64,000 bases of DNA from Hymenobacter radiodurans (GTDB lineage: Bacteria > Bacteroidota > Bacteroidia > Cytophagales > Hymenobacteraceae), in NCBI RefSeq assembly GCF_004355185.1, contig NZ_CP037922.1:2232001-2296000 (forward strand). The letters run 5' to 3'. Under the pieces are notes generated by a model. That model did no database searches and was not told where the DNA came from. It saw nothing but the letters and a program-made list of their open reading frames with translations. This document shows positions 1 through 9,818 of this stretch, piece after piece. A program made the position numbers and the translations under genes. The stretch's first letter is position 1. Each line of letters begins with the position of its first letter.

Positions 1-679
<679 letters not shown>

Positions 680-701
680 CTAGAACGTTAGAGGCGCAGC
701 C

Positions 702-891
702 GAAGCATCTCGCGTGGAGTCGTTGCAATGCAAAATCCCCAACTGGCGGTCATGCTGAGCTTGCCGAAGCATCTCTGCCGCTTCGCTGCGGTAAGGGTGA
801 GGTTAGTAATCAGTAGAGATGCTTCGACAGGCTCAGCATGACGTTCTGCCTAAGTAAGATTAACCTCTCCCATCAGCACGCGAGATGCTTC
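702..891. repeat. Nested inverted repeat (REP-like palindromic element)
   Basis: An outer pair (702-716 and 877-891, core GAAGCATCTCGCGTG) encloses an inner pair (749-776 and 815-842, built on GTCATGCTGAGC ... GAAGCATCTC). The inner arms are near-perfect reverse complements of about 28 bases. The element fills the gap between the converging 3' and 5' ends of the oxidoreductase and aldo/keto reductase genes. It has no coding potential. The GAAGCATCTC word recurs in every arm, which suggests a dispersed repeat family rather than a simple terminator. Confidence 0.75.
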
Positions 892-959
892 GCTGCGCGC
901 TGCATGACGGTCACATTTCATAAATGATTTTTGGGCTTTATGTACGTCTGGGGGCTTTT

Positions 960-1951
960 CTACCTCAGAATTTCCTCAATCGTGCTCAACTGCTCCGCGC
1001 TAAACTCGGGCTATGCAGGCATTGCAGCGAATCCTGGAGCTGCGCGGGGCGGCTGGCACCGATGAGCACCGACGTCACGCGCGGATCCTTCAGAATCCAG
1101 GCCAGGGCCATTTGGGCGAGGCTTTGGTTGCGCTCCTGCGCCAGCTGGTGCAAACGGCGGATCTGGTCGAGGCGCTCGCGCGTGAGTTGTTCTTCTGAAA
1201 GCGATGGGCCGCCGCGTCCCGCCCGCGAGTCGGCTGGAATGCCGTGTAGATATTTATCCGTCAGCAGGCCTTGGGCTAGGGGCGAAAAAGGGATGCAGCC
1301 CACGCCTTCGGTTTCAAGTAAGTCGAGGAGGCCATCTTCCACCCAGCGCTCAAACATGGAATATTTGGGCTGATGAATGAGGCAGGGCGTGCCCAAATCG
1401 CGCAGCATCTTGATGGCCTGCTCCGCTTCGGCTGGCCGGTAGTTGGAAATGCCCACATACAACGCTTTGCCCTGACTCACAATGAGATCAAGGGCGGCCA
1501 TGGTTTCTTCCAGCGGCGTGTCGGGGTCGGGGCGGTGGTGGTAGAAAATGTCCACGTAGTCCAGCTTCATGCGCCGCAGACTTTGGTCGAGGCTGGAAAC
1601 TAGATATTTCTTGGAGCCCCAGTCGCCGTAGGGGCCGTCCCACATCGTGTAGCCCGCTTTGGTAGAGATAATCAGCTCGTCGCGGTAGGCCCGGAAATCT
1701 TCTTTCAGAATGCGGCCAAAGTTGGTTTCGGCCGTGCCGGGCGGGGGACCGTAATTGTTGGCCAAATCGAAGTGCGTCACGCCGTGATCAAAGGCCAGAC
1801 GCAAAGTCGCGCGGAAGTTTTCCAGCACATCTACATCGCCAAAGTTCTGCCATAGTCCCAGCGACACGGCCGGCAGCTTGAGCCCGCTGCGGCCGCAGCG
1901 TCGGTATTGCATGGTGGACGTGTAGCGGTCCGGATTGGCGACGTAGGTCAT
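960..1951 (-). CDS. Aldo/keto reductase, YghZ-like (frameshifted near 1008)
   Basis: NADPH-dependent aldehyde reductase of the YghZ (L-glyceraldehyde 3-phosphate reductase) group, a cytoplasmic TIM barrel. It opens with ANPDRY..MQYRRCGRSGLKLPAVSLGLW, typical of the group, and carries the catalytic residues of the family in HFDLANNYG (Asp, Tyr), IISTKAG (Lys) and DIFYHHRP (His). The uninterrupted frame stops early at 986 with a non-homologous tail. Adding one C to the CCC run at 1008-1010 restores a natural ending (PEFSAEQLSTIEEILR) and a stop at 960, giving 330 residues. The GCCCCCAG word lies just after this stop. I treat the break as a likely base-call error. Confidence 0.88.
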
Positions 1952-2260
1952 ACAGGAAAGTTGAGTAGGAAGTGAAATGAGAGCTTTAGCGTGATAAGGT
2001 AACTGGTTTGCGGTTTTTGAGAGAGTACGCTCAAGCCCCTAAAAAAGCCCCCAGCTTCCGGCGATACGCTGGGTTTCGCTTTTAGGCTACAGGCCGCATG
2101 TTTCTGAGCAATAATTTAGTATCTTCTATTACAACCTGTTGGCGAATAATACGTCCTTCCGTGTACTCATTAAACCCCTAACAATCAGGGTTTCGTTTAA
2201 AACAAATCCTACCGACTTGGTTGTGTAGGCACACCATTCACCCTTTCTACCTAAACCCGT
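1952..2260. other. Intergenic region, 309 bp
   Basis: Region between the divergent aldo/keto reductase and DUF2911 genes. It holds one copy of the A-run + GCCCCCAG word at about 2041-2055. It must contain the promoters of both genes, but I see no clear match to the Bacteroidota promoter pattern and no open frame. Confidence 0.5.
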
Positions 2261-2815
2261 ATGAAAACCTCCTCTCCCAAATTCCTGCTCCTTTTCGTCT
2301 GGGTCATGTTGCTGTTTGCGGGCAGCGCTGTTGCCCAGACTACGACTAAAGCGCCTGAAGACAAAAGCAAGCGCCCAAGCCCCCCGGCCACCGTTACGGG
2401 CCCCAACTTCACCATCGAGTACAGCCGACCTTCGATGAAAGGCCGCAAGATCTTCGGCGAACTGGAGCCTTACGGCAAGGTGTGGCGCACGGGCGCCAAT
2501 GAGGCTACTACGTTTGAAGCCAAACAGGCCGTTACCATCAATGGGCAGGCGCTACCTGCTGGCAAATACGCCCTGTTTACTATTCCCAACGAGCAGGAAT
2601 GGACCATTATCTTCAACAAAACCGCCAATCAGTGGGGCGCTTTTAAGTACGACGAAAAGCAGGATGCTCTGCGCGTCAAAGTGAAGCCCACCAAGACCGC
2701 ACAACCCGTAGAGCAGTTCACCATCAAAGCCGATAAAGCTGGCACTGTCACGATGGCCTGGGAAAACTCGCAGGTTGCTTTCAAAGTTGCTGGTGCTGCT
2801 AAGGCGCAACTGTAG
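2261..2815 (+). CDS. DUF2911 domain protein, exported
   Basis: 184 residues. An N-terminal signal peptide (MKTSSPK, then a hydrophobic stretch ending in VAQ) is followed by a DUF2911 domain. The hallmark is YSRPSMKGRKIFGELEPYGKVWRTGANEAT near residues 50-80, then PAGKYALFTIP and WGAFKYDEKQDALRV. Proteins of this family are common in Bacteroidota and are exported, but no biochemical role is established that I can name. It is a single-gene unit with a strong hairpin just downstream. Confidence 0.9.
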   Translation: MKTSSPKFLLLFVWVMLLFAGSAVAQTTTKAPEDKSKRPSPPATVTGPNFTIEYSRPSMKGRKIFGELEPYGKVWRTGANEATTFEAKQAVTINGQALPAGKYALFTIPNEQEWTIIFNKTANQWGAFKYDEKQDALRVKVKPTKTAQPVEQFTIKADKAGTVTMAWENSQVAFKVAGAAKAQL

Positions 2816-2826
2816 TATTTCTTAGT

Positions 2827-2880
2827 AACTACATCGGCCGCCGTTCTTGCTTGAAAGCAGGGGCGGCGGCCGATGTAGTT
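2827..2880 (+). terminator. Strong hairpin after the DUF2911 gene
   Basis: A perfect 17-base inverted repeat (2827-2843 with 2864-2880, AACTACATCGGCCGCCG) encloses a 20-base loop, and it starts about 12 bases after the stop codon. It is followed by only a short T-rich stretch. It probably terminates or stabilises the transcript. Confidence 0.7.
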
Positions 2881-2909
2881 TTATACCTTAATATCTTAAA
2901 TAGTCTGAG

Positions 2910-3395
2910 TCATTTAGTGTAATTAGGTATTTTCGTTTGTACTTGATTTTGTAGCCTAGTAATATATAAAAGTAAATAAATGGCAATAACATTGAAACTT
3001 AATGTAGCTGTATATTTTTCGTAATTTATGTTTAAAATCATTGATGATAATTCAAAGTTAAATTTAAACAGAACATCTTTAGTAAGGTCAATGCCTATAG
3101 TAAAACCAATTCCTGAGATATATTTAAAAGCGTAACCAGCCGCAGCAAAATGAATGATTTGTAAAGCTTGATTTAGTAAGGAAAGTTTGAGGCCTTTCGA
3201 ATGATTTGATAGTAAAGTTTGGCCCGCATATATTGAAAATATATACAAACTAATCATTATTATTAACATAAATAAAACGATTCCAGAAATTGATTCTGTT
3301 GAGATTAAGGCCATTATCCATGCAAAGATTCCAATAACTCCTCCTGCAATCTGGTACCAAGCCAGTGTTTTATAATTAATAATAGTTGAAGACAT
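2910..3395 (-). CDS. Hypothetical A+T-rich integral membrane protein
   Basis: 161 residues of unknown function. Hydrophobic segments appear near residues 13-33 (IAGGVIGIFAWIMAL), 38-57 (IVLFMLIIMISLYIFSIYAG), 75-100 and 130-147, so four membrane passes are likely. The gene is strikingly A+T rich against the G+C-rich neighbours, uses AAT/ATA/TTA codons heavily, and is flanked by equally A+T-rich sequence, which suggests recent horizontal acquisition. I recognise no family. The start ATG at 3395 is preceded by a T/A-rich stretch. Confidence 0.7.
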   Translation of the reverse strand: MSSTIINYKTLAWYQIAGGVIGIFAWIMALISTESISGIVLFMLIIMISLYIFSIYAGQTLLSNHSKGLKLSLLNQALQIIHFAAAGYAFKYISGIGFTIGIDLTKDVLFKFNFELSSMILNINYEKYTATLSFNVIAIYLLLYITRLQNQVQTKIPNYTK

Positions 3396-3419
3396 TTTTT
3401 GAATATTATTTAAATTTAG

Positions 3420-4439
3420 CTACTTCGGCGCCTGCGCTTCTCCCAAAACTTCCTCTACCCAAGCCTTACCCCATTCCTCCAACTCCTGCTCCGTCCAGAG
3501 CAGCGGGTAAAAGATGCGGCGCTGGAACTTGGGGGGCAAATATTTCTTCCAGTTGGTGCCGCCCGTGGCAGCGATGGCGGTAGGGTCGCGCTCCAGGTAG
3601 CGCACCGCCGATTTGTAGTGCATCAGGGGCCAGTTCACGTTCACGTTGGCGTCGAGCTGGCGCAGGGCGCGCACTAGGCGGGGGTGGCGCTGATCTTCGG
3701 CGGGCAGACGCTCTAGCACCGTCCAGACGTTGCGGGTGCGGTAGTGAGCGGCGTGGTCGTGGAGGGTTTGGGTGTACTTTTCCTCAAACTGAATCAGCGT
3801 CAGGGCTTTCGCGCCCGATTCTTCGATAGTAGCGCCGGCTTTCCAGTAGATGCAACCCATTAGCTCGTCGTGGGCAGCGGCTTCGCCCAGCAGGCGGCGC
3901 TTCTCTTTATCTACCAGGTTGTCGAGCGAAGTAGAGGCTAACTCAATCATGCGGTACTGCACGCTCTGGAAGCCCGAGGCCGGCATCAGGGCCATGCGAA
4001 ACTGCAAGAACTGCTGCTTGTCCATGCCGTCCACCATCACGTCGAACGAGTCGATCAGGTTCTCAAAGTAGCGGTTGATGCGGTTGATGCGCAGCACCAG
4101 CTCGCCCACGGTGGGCTGCTGCAACTCGCCCATCTGCTCGTACTCGCAGAGGCAGAGCTTGAAGTACAACTCCGTGATCTGGTGATACATAATGAAAATA
4201 CGCTCATCCGGAATCTGGGTAAGCGGGCGCTGCAGACTCAGGAGCGTATCAAGCTCGATATAGTCCCAGTAGTTGACGTAATCGGCGTAGAAAAGGCCTT
4301 CGAGGTAGGAAGCAAGGTCTTGGCCGTCAGCGGCATATTTGGCTTGCAGGCGGCGGAGCTGTTCGAGCACCTGAGGCGTGAATTCGGATTGATTGGGGGG
4401 CATTTCCATAGGAGGGAGAGAAGCGGGTAAGCGCCGCAA
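3420..4439 (-). CDS. kynA: Tryptophan 2,3-dioxygenase family protein
   Basis: Haem enzyme that opens the indole ring of L-tryptophan to N-formylkynurenine, the first step of the kynurenine route. Family signatures are YADYVNYWDYIELDTLLSLQ, the distal-site segment YHQITELYFKLCLCEYEQM, FQSVQYRMIE, and the C-terminal MHYKSAVRYLERDPTAIAATGGTNWKKYLPP around the proximal histidine and substrate loop. The ATG at 4406 (MEMPPNQSEF) is a more natural start than the one at 4439. Other kynurenine-pathway genes are not adjacent, so it may serve tryptophan catabolism or NAD synthesis. Confidence 0.93.
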   Translation of the reverse strand: MRRLPASLPPMEMPPNQSEFTPQVLEQLRRLQAKYAADGQDLASYLEGLFYADYVNYWDYIELDTLLSLQRPLTQIPDERIFIMYHQITELYFKLCLCEYEQMGELQQPTVGELVLRINRINRYFENLIDSFDVMVDGMDKQQFLQFRMALMPASGFQSVQYRMIELASTSLDNLVDKEKRRLLGEAAAHDELMGCIYWKAGATIEESGAKALTLIQFEEKYTQTLHDHAAHYRTRNVWTVLERLPAEDQRHPRLVRALRQLDANVNVNWPLMHYKSAVRYLERDPTAIAATGGTNWKKYLPPKFQRRIFYPLLWTEQELEEWGKAWVEEVLGEAQAPK

Positions 4440-4559
4440 AGAACGAAAATCCTATCAAAAGCGAGCGGGCAGGCAACTCTTCGGCTCTTACTGGTATCTA
4501 TAGAAACAAGCCCCGAAAAGCCCCCCAGCCGCCTCCGCCATTGCAGGCCAAATCAATCG

Positions 4560-4587
4560 TTGTTTTCCCGCCCGAAACATCTACTTT
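4560..4587 (+). promoter_or_regulatory. Predicted Bacteroidota promoter of sdaAB
   Basis: TTG at 4560-4562 and TACTTT at 4582-4587 are separated by 19 bases, close to the TTTG-N19-TAnnTTTG pattern. The start codon at 4598 follows within about ten bases, so the leader would be very short. Confidence 0.45.
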
Positions 4588-4597
4588 TACCGCTATT

Positions 4598-5278
4598 ATG
4601 GCCGAGAAAAGCAGCATTTTTGATATGATTGGGCCGGTGATGATTGGGCCCAGCAGCTCGCACACGGCCGGAGTAGTGCGCATTGCGGGTGCCGCGATTC
4701 GAATTCTGGGTTCGTTGCCCACTCACGCCACCATTACCTTTTACAACTCCTTCGCCCGCACCTACGAGGGCCACGGCTCCGACCGCGCCATTGTGGCCGG
4801 TTTGCTGGGCTACGCCACCGACGACAAGCGCATCCGCGACGCCTTCGACTACGCCAAGGAAGCCGGCCTGCAATACACGTTTCAGAGTGTAGGCAATGCG
4901 TCCACCATGCACCCGAACACGATAAAGCTGCAGTTGCGCGATGAGCGCACGGGCCATTCTACTGAGGTTATTGGCCAAAGCAGGGGCGGGGGCGTGATTC
5001 GGATAGTTGAGGTCGACGGTTTTCCGGCCGACTTTTCCGCCTCTCTACATACGCTCATCGTGGACGCCGACGACCGACAGGGCTCTATTGCCTTTATCGC
5101 GTCCGTCATTGCCCACGACGACTGCAACATCGCTACCATGTTCGTTTCGCGCAAAGGGCGCAACGATTTGGCCCGCCAGTTTATCGAAATGGACTCAGGC
5201 ATCAAGCCGATTACGCTCGAATATCTGCGCCAGCTAAGCTGGGTTCATCAGGTTACCTACATTCCTACTGTCGAATAA
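4598..5278 (+). CDS. sdaAB: L-serine ammonia-lyase, iron-sulfur-dependent, beta subunit
   Basis: Beta chain of the two-chain L-serine dehydratase that turns L-serine into pyruvate and ammonia. The N-terminal half has SIFDMIGPVMIGPSSSHTAG (near residues 5-24), the family hallmark, and the C-terminal part (HTLIVDADDRQGSIAFIASVIAHDDCNIATM) is an ACT regulatory domain. I chose the ATG at 4598 (MAEKSSIFDMIG) over the upstream ATG at 4541 because it matches the family start. The catalytic alpha chain (sdaAA), which carries the Fe-S cluster cysteines, is not in the window. Confidence 0.93.
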   Translation: MAEKSSIFDMIGPVMIGPSSSHTAGVVRIAGAAIRILGSLPTHATITFYNSFARTYEGHGSDRAIVAGLLGYATDDKRIRDAFDYAKEAGLQYTFQSVGNASTMHPNTIKLQLRDERTGHSTEVIGQSRGGGVIRIVEVDGFPADFSASLHTLIVDADDRQGSIAFIASVIAHDDCNIATMFVSRKGRNDLARQFIEMDSGIKPITLEYLRQLSWVHQVTYIPTVE

Positions 5279-5349
5279 GCTGAATCTGAGGCGAAAAATG
5301 CCCCCCAGATAGGTTCTAAAGGTGTTTTCATAGATAAAAATAGTGGTAC

Positions 5350-5381
5350 TTTGTGTTGCATAGTACCTTTTATTATATTTG
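5350..5381 (+). promoter_or_regulatory. Predicted Bacteroidota promoter of the efflux genes
   Basis: TTTG at 5350-5353, a 20-base spacer and an exact TATATTTG at 5374-5381 match the Bacteroidota promoter. The site lies about 85 bases upstream of the TolC-family start at 5467. Confidence 0.65.
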
Positions 5382-5466
5382 AGCACAGATTGTTTATGCA
5401 ATCCATCTCAAGCGAAGTCTAAATCTCTAGTTGCCAGCACTCTTACGTCATCAAGACCAAACACAC

Positions 5467-7010
5467 ATGAAACAAACTCGTACTCCGATCTTCCATCGGG
5501 TGACTGCCCTGGGGGCAAGCGCCTGGTTGTTGCTGGCCGTACCAGGGTTGGCTCAAACGACTACGCCTGCTCAGCCGCCCGCCGGCACCATTGCTGCTCC
5601 GGCTCCGGTGCCTAGCGGCCCCTGGACCCTGCAGCGGGCCGTAGATTATGCTGTGCAGAACAACCTCAACGTACGCCAAAGCACACTTTCGGCGGAGCTC
5701 AGCGACGCAGATCTACGGCAAAGCCGGGCGGCAATGTTGCCTACGGCCAGCGCCAACGGCACGCAGGCTTGGAACTATGGTACCGGCCTCGACCCGCTGA
5801 CCAACGACTTCGTAAGTCAGACAATTCGCTCTAATAACTTCTCGGCAAATACTCAGCTGAATATCTTCTCGGGATTTCAGCTGCGCAATACTGTGAAGCG
5901 CAATGTGTTGGACTACAAGGCTAGCCTAGCCGACATTGAGCAGGCTCGCAATGATTTGTCTTTGAATGTTGCCGCGGCGTTTCTGCAGTTAGTATTGAAC
6001 CAGGAGTTGGTGCGCACCAATGAACTGCGGGTAAACACTACCCAACAGCAGCTCGAGCGGACCAAGAAACTGCTCGCGGCCGGCAGCGTGGCCGAAAGCA
6101 ACCTGCTTGATACACAAGCGCAGCTAGCTTCCGACGAGCTTAACTTAGTAACGGCCCAAAACCAGCGCGACATTTCGCGCCTGCAATTAGCGCAGCTGCT
6201 CAATCTGGACCCGGCCGGTGCCGCCGCTTTCCAGATCGAAGTGCCGAACCTGCCGGACCCCGATGAGCAATCGACTGTCAATTTTAATCCTAACGATACT
6301 TACCAAACCGCGCAGGGCTTCTTGCCGCAGATTCAAGCGGCTGATTTGCGCGTGCAAAGTTCAATTCGGGGCGTTGAGGTAGCGCGGGGGCTTATTATCC
6401 CCGTTTATTCTTCGGGGCCGGTGTTTTCACAGGTTTCTCCTCCGCCCGGCTGGCGCGGGTGCTCACCGGCGACTCTACTGCTGGCACTCCGCTGCCCGTC
6501 TTTCAGATTGACCCAATAGTTGGCCCGCGTCCCACCAACTTTGCGGTGCTCACACCTCGTCAACCCAATTTTGAGCTGCTTCCTACTGAATTTGGCTCTC
6601 AAATAAAGGATAACATTGGCCGTTCCCTGCAATTCACGCTGCAAATCCCCATTCTGAATGGTCTGCAGACCCGTACCAATGTGCAGCGCTCCCAGATTGC
6701 GGTAAAGCAGGCCGAGCTACGGGCCGCCCAAACCCGTCTAGAACTACAGCAGACTATTCAGCAGGCCTACGCCGACGCGATTGCCGCCCAGCGTCGCTTT
6801 GCCTCCGCCAGCCGTCAGGTGCAAGCCCTTACTACGGCCTACCGCAACGCCGAAATCCGGTTCAACAACGGCTTGCTGAACGGCACGGAGTTTAACATTG
6901 CAAAAAATAACCTCAATGGAGCCGAATCGAGCATGATTCAGGCGAAGTATGAGTTTATTTTCCGTCGGAAGGTGTTAGAGTTTTACCAAGGCAACCCGCT
7001 GACCTTATAA
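5467..7010 (+). CDS. TolC family outer membrane efflux protein (frameshifted at 6386-6390)
   Basis: Outer-membrane channel of a tripartite efflux or secretion system. It has a signal peptide (MKQTRTPIF ... GLAQ) and then the two alpha-helical repeats of the OEP fold, rich in Ala, Gln and Asn (QRAVDYAVQNNLNVRQSTL; QARNDLSLNVAAAFLQLVLNQELV; LELQQTIQQAYADAIAAQRRF). The frame breaks at a five-G run at 6386-6390. With six G the text reads GVEVARGAYYPRLFFGAG, the normal family sequence, and the protein is 514 residues. It is followed 216 bases later by the periplasmic adaptor gene, so the two probably form one pump. Confidence 0.9.
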
Positions 7011-7226
7011 GGAAGTAAGGGGCGACGCTCAGGCTGCTGAACACCGGGGCAAAAAAGCCCCCCAGTCGTTAGAAAGCTCGCAGCGAGGGTGAAATAGATG
7101 GAATAAAAGGCCGTGCGAAGCTCCAGCGTAAGCGGGCCATAGAAAACCAGCTGTAGCGTTGCCCTATCTTTAGTTTTAATTGATTTATTTGCCTTCTCTT
7201 TCCCTACGCTGGATTTCTTTTCAAAC

Positions 7227-8636
7227 ATGAAAAACAACCGCTTACTATACATTCTGCTGGGAGTACTGGTTCTGTTGATAGCCGGGTACATGGTGGCCAA
7301 AAAGCAGGGATGGATAGGTAAACCTGACGGAACCGAAGTTATCGTCGCCAAAGCCGGGCCAGCGACTATCGTGGAAAAGGTAAGCGCCTCGGGCAAAGTA
7401 CAGCCGGAGACGGAAGTAAAAATCTCGCCCGACGTATCCGGTGAAATCACGGAGCTGTATGTAGCCGAGGGCGACTCCGTTAAAAAAGGGCAGCTGTTGC
7501 TCCGCATTCGCCCCGATAACTACCAGGCTATGGTAAACATGCAGTCGGCGAGCGTGAATACCCAGCGGGCCAACGTTGGCCAGACGCAGGCGCGCTTGCA
7601 GCAGTTGATGGCGAACGCCAAGCAGACTGAGCTGGCGTATCGTCGGAATGCCTCGCTGTATAAGCAAAAAGTAATTTCCCAGGCCGATTACGAGGCTAGC
7701 AAAGCCGCCTACGACGCCAGCCAGGAAGAAATAAACAGCGCCCGCCAAAGCATTCGCGGTGCCCAGTCTGGAGTAGCCAGCGCGCAGGCATCATTGGATG
7801 AGGCTCGCCGCAACCTGGAGAAAACGACCATTTACGCCCCCGTAAGCGGCACCGTCAGTAAGCTGAATGTGGAGCGAGGCGAGCGGGTAGTAGGTACTTC
7901 GCAAATGGCTGGTACCGAAATCATGCGCATTGCCGACCTCAACTCCATGGAGGTGCGGGTGAACGTGAACGAAAACCAGATCATCGACGTGAACCTGGGC
8001 GACTCGGTGAACGTGGATGTGGACTCCTACGCCAATAAGGACGAGAAATTCCGGGGCATCGTAACCAGCGTGGCCAATACCGCCAAAGACGCCCTGACTG
8101 CTGAAGCTGTTACCGAATTTGAGGTCCGAATCCGTCTGGTGCCCGAATCCTATCAGCACCTGGTGCGCAATGTGGGCGGCCGTACCATCGTCCCATTCCG
8201 TCCTGGCATGACAGCTTCTGTTGATATTATCACCGACCGTAAAAGCAATGTGCTGAGCGTGCCGCTCAACGCCGTAACCACCAAAACGGATAGCTCGGCC
8301 ATCGCCGGCCCCAACAAAGGTGATGGTCCGAAGGTGCGCGTAGGCCGTGGCGGCGGTGGCAATTCGGAGGAGACTGCCCAAGCCGCGCCAACCGATGTGC
8401 AGGAAGTGGTATTCGTAATTCGTGATGGCAAGGCCGTAATGGTGCCAGTAAAAACTGGAATCAGCGACATCACAAATATTGAAATTCTCAGTGGCCTGAA
8501 AGCCGGCGACCAGGTAGCCAGCGGCCCGTATGCAACCGTGCATAAGAAGCTGAAAGACGGGGCAGTAGTGGTAGTGAAAGACGAAAAGTCTATCAACAAA
8601 GCGGCTCTAAAAGAAGAAGTAGCTGATGCTGATTAA
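7227..8636 (+). CDS. Efflux periplasmic adaptor (HlyD/MacA-like membrane fusion protein)
   Basis: 469-residue adaptor that would link an inner-membrane transporter to the TolC-like channel encoded just upstream. It has one N-terminal membrane anchor (LLYILLGVLVLLIAGYMVA), a barrel-sandwich segment (VSASGKVQPETEVKISPDVSG ... EGDSVKKGQLLLRI), a long alpha-hairpin coiled coil (about residues 95-190), the second lipoyl half (TTIYAPVSGTVSKLNVERGE) and a beta-barrel domain. A Gly-rich insertion (VGRGGGGNSEE) lies near residue 375. No transporter gene follows, since the next gene is gpsA, so the inner-membrane partner must be elsewhere. Confidence 0.92.
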   Translation: MKNNRLLYILLGVLVLLIAGYMVAKKQGWIGKPDGTEVIVAKAGPATIVEKVSASGKVQPETEVKISPDVSGEITELYVAEGDSVKKGQLLLRIRPDNYQAMVNMQSASVNTQRANVGQTQARLQQLMANAKQTELAYRRNASLYKQKVISQADYEASKAAYDASQEEINSARQSIRGAQSGVASAQASLDEARRNLEKTTIYAPVSGTVSKLNVERGERVVGTSQMAGTEIMRIADLNSMEVRVNVNENQIIDVNLGDSVNVDVDSYANKDEKFRGIVTSVANTAKDALTAEAVTEFEVRIRLVPESYQHLVRNVGGRTIVPFRPGMTASVDIITDRKSNVLSVPLNAVTTKTDSSAIAGPNKGDGPKVRVGRGGGGNSEETAQAAPTDVQEVVFVIRDGKAVMVPVKTGISDITNIEILSGLKAGDQVASGPYATVHKKLKDGAVVVVKDEKSINKAALKEEVADAD

Positions 8637-8664
8637 GCAACTTTAACAGGGCTTGTTAGGTAGC

Positions 8665-8710
8665 AAATGAGAGGCTGGGGGGCTTTTTTACCCCGGCCTC
8701 TCATTTTTTT
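8665..8710 (+). terminator. Rho-independent terminator after the adaptor gene
   Basis: AAATGAGAGGC pairs with GCCTCTCATTT, with an inner GGGG/CCCC pairing, and a run of T follows. The loop contains one copy of the GGGGGGCTTTTTT word. Confidence 0.85.
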
Positions 8711-8827
8711 GTCTAAACTCGTCCTTGCGACAAAGTTGGTTGCCGTTGCGCTTGGGTTTGAGGGCAGGGGCGGTTCAGGTCGTTTAACCGGAGAAGGTGC
8801 TCGCGCGCTTTCCAATACGTTTATTTG

Positions 8828-9817
8828 GTGGAAAAAATAGCCATGATCGGCGGCGGCTCCTGGGCTACTGCTTTAACAAAAATATTATCCGAAAACGGGG
8901 CCCAGGTGGGCTGGTGGCTGCGCTCCAAAGACGATGTGCAGCACTTGCTGCGTACGCGCCACAACCCGCGCTACTTATCCTCGGTGGCCTTCGATCTGAG
9001 TCGCGTTTTTCCCTCCACCGACCTGAAGGAAGTGGTCGAAGATGCCGATTGGCTGGTGCTGGCCGTGCCCGCCGCCTTTGTGCAGGGCGCCCTCGACAAG
9101 CTCGACCGCGATTCTCTCCGCGACAAGCGCGTTATTTCCGCCATTAAGGGCATGATTCCGGGCAAAAATGTGCTCGTTACCGATTACGTAGCTGAGCGTT
9201 TTCGGCTTGATGTAGAGCAATTGGGCGTTGTGGCCGGCCCATGCCACGCCGAGGAAGTGGCCCTCGAAAAGCAGAGCTACCTCACCATCGGCGGCCCCGA
9301 TCTGGAGTTGGCCGAGGATTTCTGCCAGCTCCTGCGCAACCGCTACGTGAAGGCACACCCCGCCGCCGACCTCGACGGCATTGAATACTGCGCCGTGATG
9401 AAAAACATCATTGCCTTAACCTGCGGCATTGCCCACGGCCTGGGCTACGGCGACAATTTTCAGGCGGTATTAGTCAGTAACGCGGTGCAGGAAATCCGGC
9501 GCTTCCTCTACGCGCTCAGCCCCAACCAGCGCGACCTGAGCGCCAGCGCCTACCTCGGCGACCTGCTCGTAACGGCTTACTCCCAGTTCTCCCGCAACCG
9601 CACGTTTGGCAACATGGTAGGTCGCGGCTACTCCGTAAAATCGGCGCAGATGGAGATGAACATGGTGGCCGAGGGCTACTACGCCGTCAAGAGTATTTAT
9701 GAGCTGAATAAGAAGCTGAAGGTGAGCATGCCAATTACCAACGCAGCTTACCACATCCTCTATGAGAAGATTTCGCCGGCCGTGGAGCTGGAGATTCTGA
9801 AGGAGAAGTTCAAGTAA
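8828..9817 (+). CDS. gpsA: Glycerol-3-phosphate dehydrogenase [NAD(P)+]
   Basis: Makes sn-glycerol 3-phosphate from dihydroxyacetone phosphate for phospholipid synthesis. The N-terminal Rossmann motif reads EKIAMIGGGSWATAL. VSAIKGMIPG-like (VISAIKGMIPG), VVAGPCHAEEV and the catalytic lysine region YCAVMKNIIALTCGIAHGLG follow, then RNRTFGNMVGRGYS. No ATG is in the expected place. GTG at 8828 gives the usual (M)EKIAMIGG start, with an alternative TTG at 8825. Length is about 330 residues, as in the family. Confidence 0.95.
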   Translation: MEKIAMIGGGSWATALTKILSENGAQVGWWLRSKDDVQHLLRTRHNPRYLSSVAFDLSRVFPSTDLKEVVEDADWLVLAVPAAFVQGALDKLDRDSLRDKRVISAIKGMIPGKNVLVTDYVAERFRLDVEQLGVVAGPCHAEEVALEKQSYLTIGGPDLELAEDFCQLLRNRYVKAHPAADLDGIEYCAVMKNIIALTCGIAHGLGYGDNFQAVLVSNAVQEIRRFLYALSPNQRDLSASAYLGDLLVTAYSQFSRNRTFGNMVGRGYSVKSAQMEMNMVAEGYYAVKSIYELNKKLKVSMPITNAAYHILYEKISPAVELEILKEKFK

Positions 9818-9818
9818 T

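Noticed and set aside
6386..6390. Programmed ribosomal frameshifting at C/G runs
   Set aside because: Thirteen genes with unrelated functions, including pdxH, show the same single-base loss in the same direction, which fits base-calling better than a regulatory device.
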